Shown: in pieces, positions 17,901 to 25,188 of the stretch
Layout: the number at the start of each line of letters is the position of its first letter
Numbering within the stretch: the stretch's first letter is position 1
NCBI RefSeq assembly: GCF_014695585.1
Contig: NZ_JACJON010000022.1
Location: 1 to 55,234, forward strand
From: Microcoleus sp. FACHB-831
GTDB taxonomy: Bacteria; Cyanobacteriota; Cyanobacteriia; Cyanobacteriales; FACHB-T130
DNA: 55,234 nucleotides
Reading direction: 5' to 3'
The notes under the pieces: generated by a model
What the model was told of the DNA's origin: nothing
What the model saw: the letters and a program-made list of their open reading frames with translations, nothing else
The model's database searches: none
Made by a program: the position numbers and the translations under genes

Positions 17901-20900
17901 TACCAAAGCTGTGTTCGTGATTAATCAGTTCGTACAAGTCAACGCATTTAATCTTTGTGGGGATACCGCCCTGCGATCGCCCGTTATACAACCACACGCT
18001 CGCTCGTGCGACGCCCAGAGTACTAACTGCTGTTTCGGTAATTTCCCGCCATGCCGCATTTAGATCGCCCGCGTAAAGTGGCTGACACCTAGCCAGATCC
18101 ATCAGTGCTGTCTGCTGTCTGCGAAGCCGCGTTTCATTTTCCTGGCGTGCTGCTTCCGTCTGCTTGCGCTCGTTGATGTCGTGGAAATAAACCGACAGAC
18201 CATCTGCATAGGGATAAGCTCGCACCTGAAACCAAGTATTCAACGGTGGATACAACTCTTCAAACTGAATAGTGGCTTGATCGGCTACAGCTTGGTGATA
18301 GTGCAAGGAGAAGATTGAGCCAACAGTTTCTGGAAACTCATCCCATATAGACTTTCCTATTAACTGCTCTTTAGTTTTGGAAAAAAGCTGTTCTGCTCGC
18401 GAGTTCACATAGGTGAACCGCCACTCTTGATCTAGGGAAAAGAAAGCATCCGTGATGCTTTCTAATATATTGTTAACCGTCTTGTGGGATTTTTGTAAAT
18501 CTGCTTCGACCTGCTTGCGATCGCTTATATCTCGAAAGTACCAAATTCTGCCATAGTCTTCCCCTTGTGGCGAAAGTACAGCCGCTGAGTAACGGTCAAA
18601 AACGCTCCCATCTTTTAAATAAATTTCATCGCGGCTAGATTCACTGGGATGAGTATACAAATACTCCACCTTGCTAATAAACTCTTCTGGATCTTCAAGG
18701 CTTGACAGCACATAATTCACCATTATTCTGTCATCCCCAGAGCTTATAAGATCGTCTGGTATTTGCCACATTTCTTGAAAGCGGTGATTGTACGAGGTAA
18801 TATTTCGCTTCTCGTCAATCACCAAAATTCCATCGATTGCTGCCTCCTGTTGCGCCTTCAAGATAGAGTTGCTGCGTCGCAGTGCTTGCTCAGATTGCTT
18901 GCGCTCGGTAATGTCTGTCGAAATGCCGCACACTGCATAAGAACAACCAGCAGAGTCGCGTAAGGGAAACTTTACAGAAAGGTAAGTGTGTAGAACATCT
19001 TCTACAGGAGCCACCTCCTCCCACTCTAAAGCAGATCCAGATCTTAGTACCTGTTGGTCGTTGGCATGAAAAGCGTCAGCTAACTCATGCGGAAAGATTT
19101 CGTGGTTGGTCTTCCCTATAATCTGGTCTCGATCGAGGTGAAACAACTTTTTAAACAGGCTGTTAACTAACAAAAATCGCCCTTGCTGGTCTTTGACGTA
19201 GATAACTGCTGTGGAGTTATCTAAAATTGCCTGCAATCGCGCCTCGCTGTCGCGCAAAGCCGACTCAGCGGCTTTACGCTCAGCCAGTTCAGATTGCAAC
19301 TTCTCAAATAGAGCAGCTTGCTGAATCGCGATCGCCATCTGCACGCTTAACGTTCTTAGCAGCTCGACTTCCTCAAGCTCCCAGTGCCTTGAAGACTGAC
19401 AGTGATGGGCAATAAGCAGCCCCCACAACTCTTCTCCTTGCATAATAGGCACGACCAAATTGGCTCGCACGCCAAAACGCTCTAGGGATTCAACATGGCA
19501 TGGAGCGAGTTCAGCATTGTATATATCGTCAATTGCTCTAATACGACCGTTTTGGTAAGCAGAAACGTATCTTTTACCAAAGCATGGGTCTTTAATATTG
19601 CTCCCCAGAACAGATTGATATTCGTGAGCCACTGACTCGACAACTACAGTGCCGCTCCAATCAGGCTCAAAGCGGTATAAGAGCGCCCTATCCGTCTTAA
19701 GAAACTGCCGCACTTCGGCAACGGCAGTGTTGAGAACCTCATCTAGGTTCAGCGACTGGCGGATGCGCTGGCCAATTGCTCCTAAAAGCTGTTGCCGTTG
19801 CAACATTTGTTGCAATACTTGTTCGGCATGCTTGCGTCCGGTAATGTCAGTGTGGATACCAATTAGTCCGACAAGATTGTTATTATCGTCTGCGATCGCA
19901 TCAGCCCGTAGCAAAATATTTAGCACGCGACCGCTGCGAGTACGCATCTCGACTTCACCGCTCCAGCAGGAGGTGCTATTTGTAATAGCACTCACTACTT
20001 CACTAGCAACATTCGGATCGCAGTAGCGTGCGGATGGCCCGCCAGCCGCATTCAGTTCGTCTGTTGTATAGTCAAATAATTCAATAAATGCCTGATTGTG
20101 ATAAATAGAACGCCCTTTAGCGTTAGTAATAATGATGGCGTCACTGGCACTTTCAACTGCTTTGCTAATGCGAAGTAGTTTTTCGTCAGCTTCCATACGG
20201 TAGGTAATGTCGGTCTGCACCCCAACAAAGTTAGTCACTTTCCCTTCAGCATTGCGTACCGGAGCCATTCGCAGCTCGTTCCAGAATAGAGTGCCATCTT
20301 TGCGGTAATTACGCAAAACGATACTGCACTCTTTTTGCTCTTGAATCGCAGCTCGTAACTCAGCGCGTCCGGGTTGATCGGTGTCACTTCCCTGCAAGAA
20401 GCGGCAGTTACGGCCTACTACTTCAGCACTGCTGTAGCCTGTCATCTGCTCGAAACGAGGGTTGATATAAATAATTGGGTTGTCTGGCTGCGTTGCATCG
20501 CTAATCGCGATGCCGTCAGTACTAGCAGCGATCGCTCTTTCCAACAGACGTAGGTTTTCCTCAGTCTCGTTGTAGTGAGTTAGGTTATGTGTAATTGAAA
20601 AGCCCCGTACTAAGCCGTTTTCGTCCTGCAAACCTGCGATCGCGCCCTTAGAACAATATCGCGATCCAGCTTTATTCTCTGCGATCGCCTCTCTCGACAC
20701 AATTGTGCCCCCAATTTCCCCCTGTCTGCTGTACCAAGGAGAAATTTCCCACTTCACCAAGTCTATGCTGCCATCAGCTTGTAGCAACGATTGTTCGTAC
20801 TTTTCAATCGCTCCGCCTAAGACTCTTTGGTGGATTGCCTGCCAACCTTCAGTAATTTCATGCTCTAGCTGATAGTAATAGCAACCAATAATATTTTGTT

Positions 20901-21033
20901 CGCCAAGGCCACAAGCATTTAACCACCGACGGCTCGCTACTAGATAACGCATATCGCGGTCAAACATGGCCACAGCAGCGGGTGCATATTCTACAAACTG
21001 TTGAAGCAGATATTGATTATCTAGGCAATCCAT
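14983..21033 (-). CDS. Giant hybrid histidine kinase with LOV and DXCF cyanobacteriochrome photosensor domains
   Basis: A soluble 2016-residue kinase. Approximate order: PAS (1-125), LOV-type PAS (165-295), PAS (300-420), cyanobacteriochrome GAF (425-585), three PAS (590-960), plain GAF (975-1145), three PAS (1150-1520), HisKA with His1535 in SHELRTPL, HATPase (NLLSNAAKFS, then GTGLGLS), REC with Asp1816, REC with Asp1941. The LOV domain has GRNCRFLQG (Cys210, Gln214), Asn242, Asn252 and Gln273, matching every flavin contact of YtvA. The first GAF has DPCF (Cys484) and APCH (Cys512-His513), the two-cysteine pattern and 28-residue spacing of TePixJ. No membrane segment is seen. It heads the three-gene operon. 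Flavin and bilin binding are firm predictions; light colours and output are inference. Confidence 0.93.
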   Translation of the reverse strand: MDCLDNQYLLQQFVEYAPAAVAMFDRDMRYLVASRRWLNACGLGEQNIIGCYYYQLEHEITEGWQAIHQRVLGGAIEKYEQSLLQADGSIDLVKWEISPWYSRQGEIGGTIVSREAIAENKAGSRYCSKGAIAGLQDENGLVRGFSITHNLTHYNETEENLRLLERAIAASTDGIAISDATQPDNPIIYINPRFEQMTGYSSAEVVGRNCRFLQGSDTDQPGRAELRAAIQEQKECSIVLRNYRKDGTLFWNELRMAPVRNAEGKVTNFVGVQTDITYRMEADEKLLRISKAVESASDAIIITNAKGRSIYHNQAFIELFDYTTDELNAAGGPSARYCDPNVASEVVSAITNSTSCWSGEVEMRTRSGRVLNILLRADAIADDNNNLVGLIGIHTDITGRKHAEQVLQQMLQRQQLLGAIGQRIRQSLNLDEVLNTAVAEVRQFLKTDRALLYRFEPDWSGTVVVESVAHEYQSVLGSNIKDPCFGKRYVSAYQNGRIRAIDDIYNAELAPCHVESLERFGVRANLVVPIMQGEELWGLLIAHHCQSSRHWELEEVELLRTLSVQMAIAIQQAALFEKLQSELAERKAAESALRDSEARLQAILDNSTAVIYVKDQQGRFLLVNSLFKKLFHLDRDQIIGKTNHEIFPHELADAFHANDQQVLRSGSALEWEEVAPVEDVLHTYLSVKFPLRDSAGCSYAVCGISTDITERKQSEQALRRSNSILKAQQEAAIDGILVIDEKRNITSYNHRFQEMWQIPDDLISSGDDRIMVNYVLSSLEDPEEFISKVEYLYTHPSESSRDEIYLKDGSVFDRYSAAVLSPQGEDYGRIWYFRDISDRKQVEADLQKSHKTVNNILESITDAFFSLDQEWRFTYVNSRAEQLFSKTKEQLIGKSIWDEFPETVGSIFSLHYHQAVADQATIQFEELYPPLNTWFQVRAYPYADGLSVYFHDINERKQTEAARQENETRLRRQQTALMDLARCQPLYAGDLNAAWREITETAVSTLGVARASVWLYNGRSQGGIPTKIKCVDLYELINHEHSFGIELEGVDYPSYFQALEAERVIAAHDAHTDSRTKEFSASYLSVLGVTSMLDVPIRLGGRTVGVLCLEHIGTQRQWGVEEENFANYLAYMAALAMEASDRLLAETALASSEAKFRTLVANIPGAVYSCACDREWTMEFISEAIAEISGYPASDFIQNLVRTFASIVHPEDATMVERVVLEGVEARQPYIIEYRIIRADGAVRWVYNKGQGILDEGGALIRLDGAIFDITERKQAEENLRNLGAALENAVEGISRLDTSGRYIAVNKAYARAVGYEPEEMVGMQWTPTVHPEDLENLIAAYQKMLIDGKVETQARGVRKDGSIFHQQVVMISVYDKEQRFIGHHCFMKDITQRKQAEEALRQSEILRQSEEKNRALLDAIPDSMYRIRWDGTYLDYRAAKNDNQALSADAVIGRTVHQMLPSQVAQQTMHYVGQAIITGETQVFEYQVLDPAARDCEARVVANGADEVLAIVRDITERKKVERLKNEFVSIVSHELRTPLTSVRGSLSLILGGIAGEIPGDAKALVDIAYKNSERLILLINDILDIEKIESGKMDFNMKPLELMPLVQQAIEANRVYAEQLGVQLVVDGALPDVKVNVDRDRLIQVLTNLLSNAAKFSPHNGTVVVSVSRLAQAIRVTVSDRGSGIPEEFRPRIFQKFAQADSSATRQKGGTGLGLSISKAIIQKLGGQMGFETEINVGTSFYFELPEWYELSHSDTSDTSPLLPRILVCEDDRDIATLLSMMLQQHGVLTDIAYDAAEAKKLLAQHRYAAMTLDLALPDKDGISLIRELREDETTQRLPIIVVSAKALQGREELSGGGFAVLDWLDKPIDQGRLMSAVRQAVAQENTLKPHVLYVEDDPDLTQVVATILHNLVEIDSAKNLQQAKQKLKTKTFDLVMLDVSLPDGSGLELLPYLNNPSRPPIPAVVFSAKEVGMEAVQQVAAALVKSRTSNQQLLDTIKSLIGHGGLINNQQLL

Positions 21034-21523
21034 AGCTAGGAGTACGTCTCATATTAAATCCATCCCATTCTTATAATTCCCACCAACAGCTAGAAACTAT
21101 CATTTACCGAAGCGATAAACTACAGTCGAAGCTAGTATAAGGGATTCCTAACCAAATTTATTTTGGTATAAAGAGGTTTATCAGGTTTAATTATTTTTTT
21201 ATTTATGTATTATGATTAATTGTTTTCGGCAGAAAGCGGTAGTAGGGCATTCGGCGATCGCTCCATCTTACACCTATTAATTCCTGCTTATAGGATAACA
21301 AGTAAATTGTTATTTACCTCAATAAAAAGTTTAATAAGTAAGTAGCTTACCAAAGCTAAACGTAAAAAGCTTGTTATATCCGTATTAATGCTGAAAAACT
21401 TAAATTTAACAAAGCACCCTAGCCATTTGGTCCCAATTTTTTTACTTTTCCAGGAAACACAGTCGCTAATAAAAAAATTAGTTCCCAGTCTTTAATCCTC
21501 AGTTAGATAAATTTAAGGAGCAA
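21034..21523. other. 490-base intergenic region upstream of the giant kinase
   Basis: The region is AT-rich and holds no recognisable gene on either strand. A small inverted repeat, GTAAA and TTTAC around 21302-21317, is visible, plus one HIP1 octamer near 21255. It probably holds the promoter of the signalling operon and the 3' end of the livH transcript. I could not identify a specific regulator site. Confidence 0.45.
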
Positions 21524-22474
21524 TTACACCTTCTGGATAAAGCGACGACCCAGCAATCCTTGCGGTCTAGCCAACAGCATTACGAATAAAATGCCAAAAG
21601 CTACAGCATCCTTATAAGCAGACAAATCTGAAGGAACAAATGCCTCCACCAGCCCAATAACCAAACCGCCTAAGACAGCGCCGGGAATGCTGCCTAAACC
21701 ACCCAATACAATTACAGCCAAACCTTTCAGGCCATAGTTAAGGCCAAAGTAAGGATTAGCAATGCTTACGCTAGAACCTAATAAAGTGCCCGCCAACCCA
21801 GCCAGAAAACTGCTGACGAAAAACGTCAGGACAATAAATCCATCTGTGTTAATTCCTAACAAACTAGCAGTAGTAGGATCTTCAGCTACAGCACGCATTG
21901 CTTTACCATATTTAGTCTGGTTAATCAGGTAAGTTAGTATGACCAGGATAAATACGCAAACACCAAAAATTACCACTTGAACGCTGCGGATAGGAATTGG
22001 GTTTTCTAGAGTGCCAAAGTTAATCGAAGCTGGCAAATTACCATAAGTATTTGCGGGAAAACTGTAACTTTCTGCACCTACCAAATACTGAATAAGATTA
22101 ACAATAACTAAAGCCACGCCTAGACTGGAAACTACCGTCAACAAAGAATCTGCGCCTCTATACCGCAGAGGTTTGAAAGCAAGGCGCTCAACAGCAACTC
22201 CAACTAAACCAGCAAGCGTACTGCCTAAAATTAAAGCCAGTGCGAATGGAAGTTGTATGGGTATTGATGCATTAGCAAGCAACCCATTAAAACCGAATTT
22301 ACCCCCCATGAGTGCATAGGTAAAGTAAGCACCAAGGGTAAACAGCGCTCCATGTGCAAAGTTAATAATGCCTAAAATAGAAAATATGAGGGTATAGCCC
22401 AAGGCAAAAATAGCATAAACGCTGCCTATCGACAAACCATTAAGAAATTGTTGTAAAAAAATACTTGCGTTCAT
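21524..22474 (-). CDS. livH: Branched-chain/neutral amino acid ABC transporter permease LivH
   Basis: A 316-residue polytopic permease of the LivH type (NatD-like). The N-terminus FLQQFLNGLSIGSVYAIFAL and the ILGIINFAHGALFTLGAY segment are family signatures. The coupling loop reads YGKAMRAVAEDPTTASLLGI, and GLGSIPGAVLGGLVIGLVEA follows. It lies 134 bases downstream of the binding-protein gene on the same strand, with a hairpin between them. The other permease, livM, is 9 kb further along, across the signalling operon. Confidence 0.92.
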   Translation of the reverse strand: MNASIFLQQFLNGLSIGSVYAIFALGYTLIFSILGIINFAHGALFTLGAYFTYALMGGKFGFNGLLANASIPIQLPFALALILGSTLAGLVGVAVERLAFKPLRYRGADSLLTVVSSLGVALVIVNLIQYLVGAESYSFPANTYGNLPASINFGTLENPIPIRSVQVVIFGVCVFILVILTYLINQTKYGKAMRAVAEDPTTASLLGINTDGFIVLTFFVSSFLAGLAGTLLGSSVSIANPYFGLNYGLKGLAVIVLGGLGSIPGAVLGGLVIGLVEAFVPSDLSAYKDAVAFGILFVMLLARPQGLLGRRFIQKV

Positions 22475-22512
22475 ACTTTATTTATTAAAAAATTTTGCAA
22501 ACCAAATGCTAG

Positions 22513-22533
22513 CCTTTTTCCCTGGGAAAAAGG
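22513..22533 (-). terminator. Intercistronic hairpin between binding protein and livH
   Basis: Perfect inverted repeat CCTTTTTCCC and GGGAAAAAGG with a single-base loop position. It lies between the binding-protein stop (22609) and the livH start (22474) on the transcribed strand. No T run follows, so it is more likely a 3' stabilising or partial attenuation structure than a full terminator. Confidence 0.45.
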
Positions 22534-22608
22534 TTGGGTATGGGGGTTTATTAATTCTCACATTTAGCAACACTTATTTTTGAGTTGCCAGCCATCCTAA
22601 ATGCACAT

Positions 22609-23826
22609 CTACTTCAAAAAAGTAAATTTACCGTTACTACCATCAGCATCTACTTTCAACTGGGCAACATAAAAGTCTTGTTGAACTACATCGCCCGTTG
22701 GTGTGAATGCAATCGCTCCCAAAGGTGTATCGTACTTTCCAGTTAGCAACTGCTTGTTTAGCTCTGTACGCATTTGAGCCAAAGGCATTCCGTTGACTTT
22801 TGTTTTCTTATTCAACTCCTTTAAAGCTTCAGCATACACCTGAACCGCAGTAAAAGCTTGAGCGCTAAACTGTGGCGGCTCTGTCTTATATTGATTTAAA
22901 TAAGCAGTACGAAAGGCAGTATTAATTTGAGTGGGGTGTTCGGGATTATAAGCCTGAGCAACTAAAACCCCATCGCAAAGAGCTTTACACACCTTGAAGA
23001 TGTTGGAAGTGTTAAAGCCATTTCCTCCAATAATTAAACCTTTATAACCGAGTTCCCGCAATTGCCTTACTAAATTTCCTCCATCTGCCGCCAGTCCAGA
23101 AATAATTATCAAATCTGGTTTGAGGTTAATAGCGTTAGTCGCTTGAGATTGGAAGTCTGTATCAGTAGTTTGAAATTTCTGTACCGTTACAATATCAAGC
23201 TTTTGATCTTTCAGAGTTTGCTGAAATATCTCTGTTTCCGATCTATTAAAAGCATCATTTTGAGCGTAGAATACTGCAACTTTTTTAATATTTGGATTAA
23301 TCTTAAGCGCAGCTTTAACTGAATTAGGAGCAACAATAGAAACTGGTGCTGAAACCCGGGCAACGTAATCGCCAATTTCCGGTATGCCTTTTGCAGTATT
23401 AGATGCTCCAATTACGGGAACTTTAGCACTTTCTGCAATCGGGTCGGCACTAAAAGCTTGTTGCGATAACGTTGGTCCAACAATACCTACTACTTTATCC
23501 TTATTGATAAGAGTTTGAAAAGCATTAATTGCCCCTTGTTCCTCGCCGCTAGTGTCTTGAACAACTAATTTAATGGGCGTACCATCAATGCCGCCTTTAT
23601 CATTTAAATACTTTTCAGCTATTTTGGCGCCATTAAGACCCTCTTGGCCAAGCAGAGCAACGTTGCTGGTTAGAGCTAAGGCAATGCCAATCGGAATGGT
23701 GGTAGATGAACTTGCTGCGGATGGACTATTTGTAGGATTTGTAGAGGTGTTAGTCTGAGCGCAGGCTGCTAGGAGAAGAGACAAAATAATAAAAAATGCA
23801 GAACTAACAGTACAGTTTCTTTTCAT
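22609..23826 (-). CDS. Amino acid ABC transporter substrate-binding lipoprotein (LivK/NatB-like)
   Basis: A 405-residue periplasmic binding protein of the Peripla_BP_6 (Leu/Ile/Val-binding) family. The N-terminus is a lipoprotein signal: KRNC then a hydrophobic run ending in the lipobox LLAACAQ, so the mature protein starts at that Cys and is tethered to the inner membrane. A Ser/Thr/Asn-rich linker follows, then IPIGIALALTSNVALLGQEG, VGIVGPTLSQQ and SGLAADGGNLVRQLRELGY. It is the first gene of the transporter cluster. Substrate specificity cannot be read; neutral and branched-chain amino acids are the family expectation. Confidence 0.9.
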   Translation of the reverse strand: MKRNCTVSSAFFIILSLLLAACAQTNTSTNPTNSPSAASSSTTIPIGIALALTSNVALLGQEGLNGAKIAEKYLNDKGGIDGTPIKLVVQDTSGEEQGAINAFQTLINKDKVVGIVGPTLSQQAFSADPIAESAKVPVIGASNTAKGIPEIGDYVARVSAPVSIVAPNSVKAALKINPNIKKVAVFYAQNDAFNRSETEIFQQTLKDQKLDIVTVQKFQTTDTDFQSQATNAINLKPDLIIISGLAADGGNLVRQLRELGYKGLIIGGNGFNTSNIFKVCKALCDGVLVAQAYNPEHPTQINTAFRTAYLNQYKTEPPQFSAQAFTAVQVYAEALKELNKKTKVNGMPLAQMRTELNKQLLTGKYDTPLGAIAFTPTGDVVQQDFYVAQLKVDADGSNGKFTFLK

Positions 23827-24069
23827 AGCTAGGATGGAATGAATTAATACAATAATAATCTGAAATACTTTTTACAAAAAGTTTTCCAGACCCACCGAAA
23901 AGTTGGAGATAAATTAATAGTCTCACGGAAGCGATCGCGCTGTTGCATTTAAGCGGCAATTTTTCCTACATACGAACAAGATTTAAATATTCGTAGCACG
24001 CTGCGTACAACAGGAAACTTGGCCGCGATCGCCAACTAAAACGGCGCTGGGTTTCCCAACCTCGACGCC

Positions 24070-25074
24070 CTATCGCATATCTATACGTGGCTTAAAGGTT
24101 TCAATCTGACGCAGCTTCTCGTATAGTTCCCGTTCTTGGAGGCTAATATCTTTAGGGACAGCAATCTGAATTTCGACTAACTGATCTCCCCGCCTGCCGT
24201 TGTCGATAGGGTAGCCTTTATTCGCAAGGCGCAATCTCTTGCCATGCCCGACGCCACTAGGAAGCATCATTTTTACGAGTCCATCTAAAGTAGGCACTTC
24301 CACCTGTCCGCCTAGAACAGCCTCGCTAGGCGTAACAGGCACTTGGCAGTAAATATCTACACCTTCTAACTTAAAAAAAGGATGGGGATCTACTGTAATT
24401 TTCAAGTAGAGATCTCCACCGTCAATACCCTGCTTCTTCAACCGCAGCCGCTGTCCAGTTACCATTCCTGGGGGCATTTCCACTTCGAGCGATCGCCCAT
24501 CTTCCATGCGAATCCGCTCTCGTCCTCCGGTATAAGCTTTTTCTAGCGGTAGTGTAAGTTGAGCTTCCACATTTTTGCGGCTTGATGTCATGGTGCGAGA
24601 AGTTTTCGTATACCCAGGACTCCACGCATCAGACGAAGCAACCCTAGCACGCGCTGTGCCATTTGTTTGCGACGCTGCCGCTTCGCGTCGCCCTAATAGA
24701 TCGTCAACAAAGGTGCCAAACTCTGTGTACTGTTTGTAATCAATATTTTGCCCAGCCGCGTTAGGTTGGTTTTCGCCACCCCTTGAGCGATCGCCCCAAC
24801 CTCTAAACCCAGACTTCCTCGGCTCTTTTTTCCCGTTAATCCCTGTCTTTTTCCAAAATCGGCTAAACTCGTCGTACTGCGATCGCCGCGCTGGATCGGA
24901 AAGCACTTCATAAGCCTCACCGATATCTTTAAACTTTTCCTCTGCTGCTTTGTCTCCCGGATTTACATCGGGATGATACTGTCTCGCCAGCCTTCGGTAA
25001 ACCTTCTTAATTTCTTCACTTGTAGCATCTCTTGCCACGCCCAAAATCTGGTAGTAATCCCGAAAATTTTCCAT
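24070..25074 (-). CDS. dnaJ: DnaJ/CbpA-type co-chaperone without zinc finger
   Basis: A 334-residue J-domain protein. The J domain is at residues 1-70 with the HPD motif in [15 protein letters not shown] polar linker rich in Gly, Arg and Ser follows, then two DnaJ_C substrate-binding lobes starting near [15 protein letters not shown]. The Cys-rich zinc finger of full DnaJ is missing, so this is the type II (CbpA-like) form. It lies downstream of dnaK on the same strand, separated by 114 bases holding heptamer repeats and a hairpin. This matches the dnaK3-dnaJ arrangement known in cyanobacteria. It stimulates DnaK ATP hydrolysis. Confidence 0.92.
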   Translation of the reverse strand: MENFRDYYQILGVARDATSEEIKKVYRRLARQYHPDVNPGDKAAEEKFKDIGEAYEVLSDPARRSQYDEFSRFWKKTGINGKKEPRKSGFRGWGDRSRGGENQPNAAGQNIDYKQYTEFGTFVDDLLGRREAAASQTNGTARARVASSDAWSPGYTKTSRTMTSSRKNVEAQLTLPLEKAYTGGRERIRMEDGRSLEVEMPPGMVTGQRLRLKKQGIDGGDLYLKITVDPHPFFKLEGVDIYCQVPVTPSEAVLGGQVEVPTLDGLVKMMLPSGVGHGKRLRLANKGYPIDNGRRGDQLVEIQIAVPKDISLQERELYEKLRQIETFKPRIDMR

Positions 25075-25084
25075 ATGCCAGTTC

Positions 25085-25119
25085 TAGATTTTAGATTTTA
25101 GATTTTAGATTTTAGATTT
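25085..25119. repeat. STRR: five tandem TAGATTT heptamers
   Basis: Five perfect head-to-tail copies of TAGATTT, then a partial copy. The array lies in the spacer between dnaK and dnaJ and contains a stop in each unit. The same heptamer appears at 51354-51367 before coaBC. Such short tandem heptamers are typical of filamentous cyanobacterial genomes. Confidence 0.9.
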
Positions 25120-25139
25120 TAGCGTTCAATCCAAAATCA

Positions 25140-25161
25140 CCGGAGGTGTAAAAACCTCCGG
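25140..25161 (-). terminator. Hairpin between dnaK and dnaJ
   Basis: Inverted repeat CCGGAGGT (25140-25147) and ACCTCCGG (25154-25161) with loop GTAAAA. It sits just after the dnaK stop on the transcribed strand. There is no clean T run, so it may be an attenuator or RNA-processing hairpin that lowers dnaJ relative to dnaK. Confidence 0.5.
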
Positions 25162-25188
25162 CATGGCATAATCCAAAATCCAAAATCT

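Noticed and set aside
8568-23826. Transporter genes as a urea (Urt) system
   Set aside because: The binding protein is a lipoprotein of LivK type, and no urease or other urt genes are nearby; the amino acid assignment fits better.
25085-25119. Tandem repeats considered as a CRISPR array
   Set aside because: The units are 7 bases with no spacers; this is an STRR. No CRISPR array is visible in the window.
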